Part shown: positions 1-6,200 of the stretch, piece by piece
Layout: each line of letters starts with the position of its first letter
Position numbering within the stretch: the stretch's first letter is position 1
Assembly: GCA_023246995.1 (NCBI GenBank)
Contig: JAHFHI010000066.1
Span: forward strand, 1-6,829
Source: Candidatus Omnitrophota bacterium
Lineage (GTDB): Bacteria; Omnitrophota; Omnitrophia; Omnitrophales; Aquincolibacteriaceae
Length of the DNA stretch: 6,829 bases
Reading direction: 5' to 3'
The notes under the pieces: generated by a model
The model's input: only the letters and a program-made list of their open reading frames with translations
Database searches by the model: none
What the model was told of the DNA's origin: nothing
Program-made: the position numbers and the translations under genes

Positions 1-1087
1 CATCCGCCGAAATCGAAACTCCGGAGGCAACACAGGTATAGTTTGCGCGCTGCAGGCCGCCCATCCCCTGGTAATCCCCGCCGATCAATGCGGTGCCGCC
101 GCCAAGGGCCCCCGAGGCATTAACCTCTGCCCCATCAAAAAGACCGATCTTATCTCCCAAAATTTGGATACTGCCGCCGTTCTCACCCGCATCGCCACCC
201 GAAGCATCCAGGGTTCCGGAAACACGGACTACCCCCTGATCCCCGCCTTCCAGAACAATCCTGCCATTTTTTACGCCAATCGACTGGGCTTCGACAATGC
301 CGCTATGATTCACAATGCTGTCAAAAACCTCGTTGACGGCCTTGGCGGACATAATGACCGCCCCGCCGTTTGCCCGGATCGTCCCCGCGTTGGCCACAAG
401 GTCACTTACCTGGTGCCCCTCGCTGTCATAGACCGGAGACTCCAGAGGTTTATCCACGGCCACAGAGACTAGGCCGTCATGGTCAATCGCGAGGGTGACC
501 TGGCTCCCGCCCAAGAGCGCGACCGTGCCTTCTTCGGCCGTAATAAGTCCTTCGTTCCTCACACTGCCCCCGACGAGCGCCACAAAACCGCCCCGGTCCG
601 CCATAATTTGCCCTTCATTCACCACGGATCCGGGAGCCATCGACGGGTCCTGGGCCAGGGCGTAGCGGCCGGCCATAAAGTCCGCGTTTGAGATATCCAG
701 GGTGGAGGCGACAAAACCCGAAGCGCTCACCACCGCCTGGCTCCCTATCTGAATCCCATTGGGGTTGATCAAAAAGATCCGGCCCATGCCGAAAAGAATC
801 CCGAGAATATCGGTAGCGTCCGGACCGATCACGCGGTTCAGGACTGTGGCGGTTTCGGAGGGCTGGATGAAATTGACGGTAAGCCCTTCGGGAACGGAAA
901 ATTGCTGAAAGTTGCCGATGGCGCCGTCGGTGGCCGTGATGTTGATCGAGGAATCCACCTGCTCAATCGAGATCTGGCCGTTATCGACCGAGCTAAGCTC
1001 AATGGGCGCGGCATTTGCCTCGGCAGGCAAAACGATGCCGGATACGATGGCTATCCCTATATATAGAAGGCTTCGAAATGGTTTCAT
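1..1087 (-). CDS. TpsA exoprotein, filamentous haemagglutinin-type, N-terminal part (runs off the window)
   Basis: This is the secreted partner of a two-partner secretion system (type Vb). From the ATG at 1087-1085 the frame stays open to base 1, giving 362 residues with no stop, so the C-terminal part is missing. Residues 1-26 look like a Sec signal peptide: Lys2 and Arg5, a hydrophobic stretch at about 7-20, and an Ala-Asn-Ala cleavage site. Residues about 27-270 match the TPS (haemagglutination activity) domain: NRVIG at 84-88, then FLINPNGI ending at 112, which contains the family NPNG motif. From about 150 onward repeated strand-turn segments such as NEGQI, NEGLI, NAGTI and HSGIV suggest the start of a right-handed beta-helix. 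The visible end (GGDYQG, then SISAD) resembles the region just after the TPS domain in many such proteins. A Cys at 352 is unusual for a TpsA. The start is 23 bases after the tpsB stop; AGGACAGG about 13 bases upstream is a weak ribosome site, so translational coupling is likely. The passenger's function (adhesin, toxin or other) cannot be told because the C-terminus is absent. Confidence 0.93.
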   Translation of the reverse strand, partial: MKPFRSLLYIGIAIVSGIVLPAEANAAPIELSSVDNGQISIEQVDSSINITATDGAIGNFQQFSVPEGLTVNFIQPSETATVLNRVIGPDATDILGILFGMGRIFLINPNGIQIGSQAVVSASGFVASTLDISNADFMAGRYALAQDPSMAPGSVVNEGQIMADRGGFVALVGGSVRNEGLITAEEGTVALLGGSQVTLAIDHDGLVSVAVDKPLESPVYDSEGHQVSDLVANAGTIRANGGAVIMSAKAVNEVFDSIVNHSGIVEAQSIGVKNGRIVLEGGDQGVVRVSGTLDASGGDAGENGGSIQILGDKIGLFDGAEVNASGALGGGTALIGGDYQGMGGLQRANYTCVASGVSISAD

Positions 1088-1110
1088 TCTTTAGTGTCGA
1101 CCTGTCCTAC

Positions 1111-2838
1111 TCAAAAAAATTCGGCGGATATGCCGTAGTAAAACGCGCTTTTCTCACCCGCATCGGGCGTGGAACCCACGGCCCCGGCCCATTGGAACCG
1201 CGCGAAAACTTTTCCAAAAAGATGGACTCTCAAACCGCCCCCGGCCCCGGCGAGCGTCCGGCTGCTTTCCTCCCCGCCAAAGGGCCTTCGTAATTGCCCG
1301 GCCCCAAAATCAAAAAAAGTGACGGCCTGGATCTGCCGGCGCAAAGGCTCCTCTGAAAATGGCAGTTTCCAATCCGCCGGAAAGAAGTAGGTCGGGATAA
1401 AGAGTTCTGCTGAAAACTGGCCGCCGTAATCCGACAGGTATTCGCTTTCCGCATAACCCCGGACCGAAAAGGCCCCGCCCAGGTGAAGCTGTTCGGAAGG
1501 CGGCAGGCTGTCGGGACTCAACTGGGCGCTCCCACGAAGTCCCATGGCCAAATCCCCGGGCAGGCGTTGGTAGCGCACCAGAGAGGTACGATAAATGAAG
1601 AACTGCCCCCCGGTACCCGCCCGGATCGCGGCGGAATCCGTCTTGTGGGAACCCCCGAGGAAGGTGTCGAAGCCGAAATGAAAGGAATGGGGGAAAAAGG
1701 TCCTGCCCCAGGCGTCCGTAAAGTCGAGGTTGATGCCGGTATTAAGGATTCTTAAGTTGTCCGTTCCGGCTTTGGCCCCCAGAATCTTGTTTTGGATGTC
1801 TTTCCAGTCAAACCCGAGCTCAAGACCCGCTTCCATATAGGACTCGCGGAAAACCGGCTGGAGGATCTCAAATCCGTAAGCGCTCGCGTCACCCTCGACA
1901 TCGAGGGCCTTAAAGTCTCCGCCCAAGTCTACTGCGGAGCGGGTATAGGAAAAACCCAGATTGGTTCCCGAGGAATGGACCGGGATATTGTAGCGTGTTC
2001 CGACCGCCCAGGCGCCTTTGCCGATCTGAAAGCGGCTTTCGGCCTGATCCATTTGTCCGAGCAAGTTCGTGTCCGAGAGCGCGACCCCCCAGCGGGTTTC
2101 TCCCGTGTCGCGGGTGCCAAGGTTGTTGACGTCGGTTGCCAGGTGAACCGGAAATTTGTCTTCGACATTGATCTCGATATCCGTGGTTCTTTCTTCAATC
2201 CCGGGCTTCAGCACCGACTTGACCTTGATATCGGGGCTTCTATTTAAAAAAGTAAGGGCGCTTCGCAATTGTTTGTATAAAAGAATATTCCCGGCGCTTA
2301 AACCAAGCGCTCTTTTAATAACCGACCCTGAAAACCAGCGATTGCCTTTGATCTCAATTTTTCCGATACGGCCTTCCACCACGGCGATTTCAACAACGCC
2401 TTCGGTGACATCCTGGGGCGGGAGATAAACATAAGCGGCAATAAAACCGCGCTCGCGGTAGTAATCTTTGATTTCAGTGGCGATTTTTCTAAGATCATTA
2501 ATGCTGACGCTGCTTCCGAGAAAATTCGCCGACAAGTCTTCGAGAGTCTCGGAAGGAATGCTTTCGTTTCCGGTGACGCGCACCGATTTCAAAACAAAAG
2601 TGGCCTCGCCCGAAGGAAGCCCCGAGGGTCTTTCTTCTTCGGTCACTTCAGGCTGGGGTTCTTCGGTTTCTTCCTGACGCCGGCGCGAGGCTTCTTCGGC
2701 CTGCGCTTTTTCAAAACGCTCCTGCTCCACACCCGCGGTTTCGCGGGAAGGAACATCGGCTCGAAGGAGGGATGGAAACAAAAACGAGGAGCAAACGGCT
2801 ATCAGAAAAAATTTAGTGAATAAATTTTCCTTGATCAT
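1111..2838 (-). CDS. TpsB outer-membrane transporter, FhaC/ShlB/HecB family
   Basis: Outer-membrane Omp85-superfamily pore that should secrete the TpsA encoded just downstream. From the ATG at 2838 it has 575 residues, normal for the family. Residues 1-27 form a signal peptide (Lys3, Lys8, hydrophobic core, cleavage after LRA). A charged Glu/Arg/Gln-rich linker follows (about 35-75), then POTRA 1 (about 80-156, beginning FVLKSVRVTGN) and POTRA 2 (about 158-226, containing IEIKGNRWFSG). The barrel fills the rest. It contains VRGY (459-462), the conserved loop-6 motif, and FFDFGAG (508-514), the family strand motif, and it ends in Phe, as expected for recognition by the BAM complex. The frame can be extended nine codons upstream to a TTG at 2865. 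The ATG is preferred because it gives a compact signal peptide with Lys near the N-terminus, although neither start has a good Shine-Dalgarno sequence. The only Cys lies in the signal peptide. It is probably transcribed from the promoter at 2907-2935, together with tpsA. Family assignment is very secure; the exact start is not. Confidence 0.95.
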   Translation of the reverse strand: MIKENLFTKFFLIAVCSSFLFPSLLRADVPSRETAGVEQERFEKAQAEEASRRRQEETEEPQPEVTEEERPSGLPSGEATFVLKSVRVTGNESIPSETLEDLSANFLGSSVSINDLRKIATEIKDYYRERGFIAAYVYLPPQDVTEGVVEIAVVEGRIGKIEIKGNRWFSGSVIKRALGLSAGNILLYKQLRSALTFLNRSPDIKVKSVLKPGIEERTTDIEINVEDKFPVHLATDVNNLGTRDTGETRWGVALSDTNLLGQMDQAESRFQIGKGAWAVGTRYNIPVHSSGTNLGFSYTRSAVDLGGDFKALDVEGDASAYGFEILQPVFRESYMEAGLELGFDWKDIQNKILGAKAGTDNLRILNTGINLDFTDAWGRTFFPHSFHFGFDTFLGGSHKTDSAAIRAGTGGQFFIYRTSLVRYQRLPGDLAMGLRGSAQLSPDSLPPSEQLHLGGAFSVRGYAESEYLSDYGGQFSAELFIPTYFFPADWKLPFSEEPLRRQIQAVTFFDFGAGQLRRPFGGEESSRTLAGAGGGLRVHLFGKVFARFQWAGAVGSTPDAGEKSAFYYGISAEFF

Positions 2839-2877
2839 AGTTTTTGGGGGCTGCGCAACGCTCAAGCTGGATTGCAG

Positions 2878-2908
2878 TTATCTCTCGAGCAGCGCTAGTG
2901 AGAGATAA
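2878..2908. promoter_or_regulatory. Inverted repeat overlapping the tpsB promoter, possible operator
   Basis: Perfect 9-base arms, TTATCTCTC (2878-2886) and GAGAGATAA (2900-2908), are separated by 13 bases. One arm touches the predicted -10 element and the predicted start point near 2900, while the other lies in the leader. That arrangement fits a dimeric regulator bound as DNA better than an RNA hairpin, because only one full arm would be transcribed from the predicted start. If transcription begins further upstream, a hairpin in the leader becomes possible. No regulator gene is visible in the window. Confidence 0.35.
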
Positions 2909-2935
2909 TATAGGATTTTATCGCCTCCGGGGCAA
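2907..2935 (-). promoter_or_regulatory. Candidate sigma70-like promoter for the tpsB-tpsA operon
   Basis: Read on the minus strand, TTGCCC (2935-2930) and TATATT (2912-2907) are separated by 17 bases. They match the consensus -35 at 4 of 6 positions and the consensus -10 at 5 of 6. Transcription would begin near 2900, leaving a leader of about 60 bases before the ATG of tpsB. The location immediately upstream of the operon supports the call, but it rests on sequence match only and the promoter consensus of this organism is unknown. Confidence 0.45.
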
Positions 2936-3110
2936 CCTTAAAAACCCTCTTTTTAAAGAATCAGGGGGAAGTGCGCCCGGATGTTGCATAACGCTATAGG
3001 GTGCAGGGGGATGAGATAGACCTCTACGGGGCCAAAACCGTCCTCTTTAGGCTTTAAAATACTCCCTTTGACGCCGCCCGCCTTATCGCCCGTTTAAACG
3101 CCGCATTTTC

Positions 3111-3132
3111 TTTGCCAATCTCAATCGGCAAA
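3111..3132 (-). other. Short hairpin in the intergenic region
   Basis: The 6-base arms TTTGCC and GGCAAA are perfect. In minus-strand RNA the stem extends to nine pairs, including one G-U, around a four-base loop (UGAG). On the plus strand the same position is an A-C mismatch, so the structure favours minus-strand RNA. No U tract follows, so it is not a standard intrinsic terminator. It lies about 160 bases past the stop of the large gene and might stabilise a 3' end or be incidental. Confidence 0.3.
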
Positions 3133-3205
3133 TCGTTCTCTTTGCGGGCATAAAATTAACGTGCGCATGCGCTCTTTTCTGAAAATATGAGGCTCATCGG
3201 CAGGG

Positions 3206-3253
3206 CCCGGATTTTTTCAGGCTCCCGTGAGAATCTAAAAAAACTGCCCCGGG
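3206..3253 (-). terminator. Imperfect inverted repeat after the large gene, atypical terminator or 3'-end structure
   Basis: Minus-strand RNA can form an outer five-pair GC stem (3249-3253 with 3206-3210), then an asymmetric internal loop. Inside that is a nine-pair stem made mostly of a U run against an A run (3235-3243 with 3212-3220, one U-G pair), around a 14-base loop. It starts about 40 bases after the stop codon at 3293, where a terminator is expected. There is no U tract after the stem, so it is not a textbook intrinsic terminator; the U run lies inside the structure. Confidence 0.3.
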
Positions 3254-3292
3254 AAGCGAAACAAAATCGGGTAAAAATCTTTCAAGCGCCCT

Positions 3293-6200
3293 TCAGCGGG
3301 AGCCATAGGCTTCGCTGCAAACACCCAGAAGATTGATGCTGCCCGGCGGGCAATCACTGCCCTGCCCCACGCCTCCGCCGCCGCCCTGGATTTGCGGAGG
3401 CGGCTGATTGCCGCCCATCCCGCTCACAGGTCCGCCCGAAGTTTGCGTGTAGCAGTTCCCGCCGATATTAACCGTTCCGGCGGGACAAGAAGTGGCCGCC
3501 GGTTGAGAAGGAAAAGTTGGTCCGCCACCGGCAGCCGCATTGGCGATAGGACTTATCAGATCGACAGGCGGATTGTTGGCGGGCGGTGTCGTGGATTCTC
3601 CGCCTTGTGAGACACAGGAAGACCCATTCCATTGCGTGCCTTGTGAACAAACACATTGCATCCCGCCCATCGCCGCATTCCAAACCGCGGAAGTGCCGGG
3701 CCACGCGCTGCAATCCGTAGCATTTGAACCGCCTTGATTGCCCGCACCAAAAATATTAAACGGATTGTTCGGGTCCTGCTGCTGGCCGCCCGCGTAAGAA
3801 TTCGGCGACACGCAAGACGAGCCGGTCCACTCCGTGCCTTGCGGGCAAACGCATTGCATACCTCCCATCGCGGCATTCCAAACCGCGGAGGTGCCCGGCC
3901 ATGCGCTGCAATCCGCGGATCCGCCGCCTCCCTGCTGGCCAAAAATATTAAACGGATTATTAGGATCCTGCTGCCCGCCCGCGTAAGGATTCGCGTTCGC
4001 AGACGCGCAGGACGAGCCGGTCCACTGGGTCCCCTGCGGACAGACACATTGCATGCCCCCCATGGCCGCGTTCCAAACCGCGGAGGTGCCCGGATAAGCG
4101 CTGCAATCCTCGGAGCCCCCATAACCCTGGGACGCGCCGCCGCTTCCCGCCTGATCCTGTATAGAGACGCAGGAAAATCCGTTCCATTGCGTGCCGGCAC
4201 CGCAAAGGCATTGCACCTGCCCCATGGCCGCGTTCCATTGAGGAACAGTCCCGGGATAAGCGCTGCAATTAGCCTGGGCCACCTGGGTTTGCGGGTCCAC
4301 CGGGGAAGGCGGCAGAGAAGACTGCTGGTTGGCCGCGGGAGAAACACAGCGTCCCTGCCCCGAATCCCAAACCTGATTATTGAGGCATCCGCAATAAGCC
4401 TCTCCCCTATCATTGACCCTCGGCACGGTGCCGGACGACTGGGAGCAATCGATCGTCTGGATCTGGTCCGCAACGGATTTTTCACAACCCGCGCCGTCCG
4501 TTTTGGGCTTAAAACCTTCCGTGCACACGCATTCCGCCTCTAGTTTTTGGGCATTCCACTGCGCACGCGTGTTTGGCTTGCCGGAACAATCCATCGCCGC
4601 GGTAAGCGCTCCCGGGTCTTTGCGCTTGGCATAAATTCTCTCGGCCTCGGCAAGACAGATCCCGCAGTTACCCGATAGCTGTCCCACGGCTTCGGAGTAG
4701 GCCGAGGCGGTTTCGTAGGCAGCCTTCGCATTCTGGGCCGCGCCCGCGGTCCGGGCAAGGGCCGCTTCATCGGGGACCATCATATCGAGCTGGGAAACGC
4801 GTTCCGAGACTTCGCTGATTTTGGTTTCCGCCCCGCTCATGGCTTCACGCAACGCGCTTAATCTGGAGCGCATCTGGCTCGCGAATCCCGGCCCGGAAGC
4901 CCCATACGCGCCGATACGGCCGTAGAGCGCCTGCATTTCCTTAAACATTTCTTCATTCGCGCTTTTCGCCGAGGGCTCTTCGATGCCGGCAAGAATCGGC
5001 TCGGCCTGCTCAAGCAGAACCCCGGCCGCGCTCACGATTTCTGAAATCTGACCGGCATAAGTCTCCGCCTGACTCACGGCTCCCTCCCCCTCGCCGGTTA
5101 CCGCCGAACCTTTTTGGAACTGCTCCTCAAGCGCGCTGGTGTCTAATTTCTCTTTCTTGATTTCAGACAGCGCGGACGTCACCTGATTCTGCAGGGTTTC
5201 GGCATTCAGGGAAGCCGTGCGCGCATTTTGAATCTCTTGATCAAATGTGGATTTCTGCGAAGCAAAGGCCCCATTGGCTTCGCGCGCCTGAACGACCATC
5301 TCACCGAGTTTTCCGGGATCGGTCACCCCCGACATAGCCTTGGCCGCCTCACAGGTCTCAAGCACGTGGCCCTCGGCCGCGCTATGGGACGAAGCCACGG
5401 CAGCGCCCGCGCGGTCGGCCTCGCTGGAGTTTTCCTCGATTTTGGCAAGTGTTTCGGAAAGCGGCCCGGCTTTGGATTCAAGCGCCGTGAGGGAAGCTTC
5501 AAGCTTAGCCGCGAGATTATGCACTTCCGCGAAAGCCTGCGAGGCCTCCCCCGCCTTGCGGAAAAAATCATCCTTGGTGCTTTGGAGCGTTTCCTGAAGG
5601 CCCCTTGCCTGTCCCTCGAGCGCCTGCATTTGCTCCAGCAGTTTTTTAAGATCGCCTCCGAGGAAGGGATTATTCTGACGGGAAAAATCGAAACTCTTCG
5701 TGTGCGGAAGCGGCTGGGATTCGTCGGGGAACCCCCGGAGCCGGGCCTTCAGTTCGATGTAATAGGTTCCTTCCTCGGCTTTCTCATCCATTTGAAGCAG
5801 GGCCTCGGTCGGTTTTTCCGGGTCCGCGGAAATCGCCTCGAGCCGGTCGGGATCGAGCTTGGATAAAACAACCTCCGCGGGCCCGGTCAATTTGAAAGTT
5901 CCTTCCGCCGAGAGTTCCTGGCGGGCGTACTCGGGCACATCCATGTAGACTTTGGCTTTAGCCTTGTCGTTTTTATAAACGACCGGCGGCATTTTAATCA
6001 CAACCTTCGCCCGCCGGATCGTAAAATTCGCCGGAGCGCCGGCAAAGGCCACCCGGTCGGGCTCAAAAAGCTCCGGGTACTCGGAGGGCTCCTCAAGCGC
6101 CCCGTAACCGACCTGGGCGATCGGGTCCGACCACGCCCCGAAAGCAATCACGGGATAAACGGAATAGTTTCCTTCGTTTTCAAAATCCGGCTTGAGCGCG

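Larger units (their letters stand above)
2866..3292. other. Intergenic region between the large repeat gene and tpsB
   Basis: About 430 bases with no convincing gene on either strand. On the minus strand it contains, in transcription order, an imperfect A/T-run inverted repeat (3206-3253), a 10-bp palindrome GCGCATGCGC (3163-3172), a hairpin (3111-3132), a stretch of overlapping open frames that may be decayed coding sequence (2953-3155), and a promoter-like pair with an overlapping inverted repeat (2878-2935). A 49-codon plus-strand frame at 3187-3336 has no ribosome site and runs antisense into the end of the large gene. The size of the gap suggests that tpsB is transcribed separately from the large gene. 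Confidence 0.6.

Noticed and set aside
1792..2247. 151-codon plus-strand open frame
   Set aside because: It lies antisense within the clearly coding POTRA/barrel region of tpsB and has no recognisable features.
2762..2838. Lipoprotein signal in TpsB around its signal-peptide cysteine
   Set aside because: The residues before the Cys (Ile-Ala-Val) do not fit a lipobox, and a standard cleavage site (Leu-Arg-Ala) follows; TpsB proteins are barrels with ordinary signal peptides.
3163..3172. GCGCATGCGC palindrome as a regulator site
   Set aside because: A single 10-bp palindrome in GC-rich DNA with no second copy and no promoter beside it is not enough evidence.
3187..3336. 49-codon plus-strand frame starting at ATG 3187
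   Set aside because: No Shine-Dalgarno sequence, and it runs about 44 bases antisense into the end of the large gene; no family recognised.
3614..4108. CRISPR-like array because of regular repeat spacing
   Set aside because: The 195/198-base periods are multiples of three, stay in frame and encode a conserved protein module; there are no short identical repeats with unique spacers.
3556..4485. 309-codon Arg/Pro-rich open frame on the minus strand, and a 269-codon plus-strand frame at 3734-4543
   Set aside because: Both overlay the cysteine-repeat array; their length and low-complexity Arg/Ala/Pro composition come from the repeated GC-rich codons of the real frame.
5228..5866. 212-codon plus-strand open frame
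   Set aside because: It is antisense to the coiled-coil segment of the large gene, lacks recognisable domains, and is best explained by codon bias of the opposite strand.
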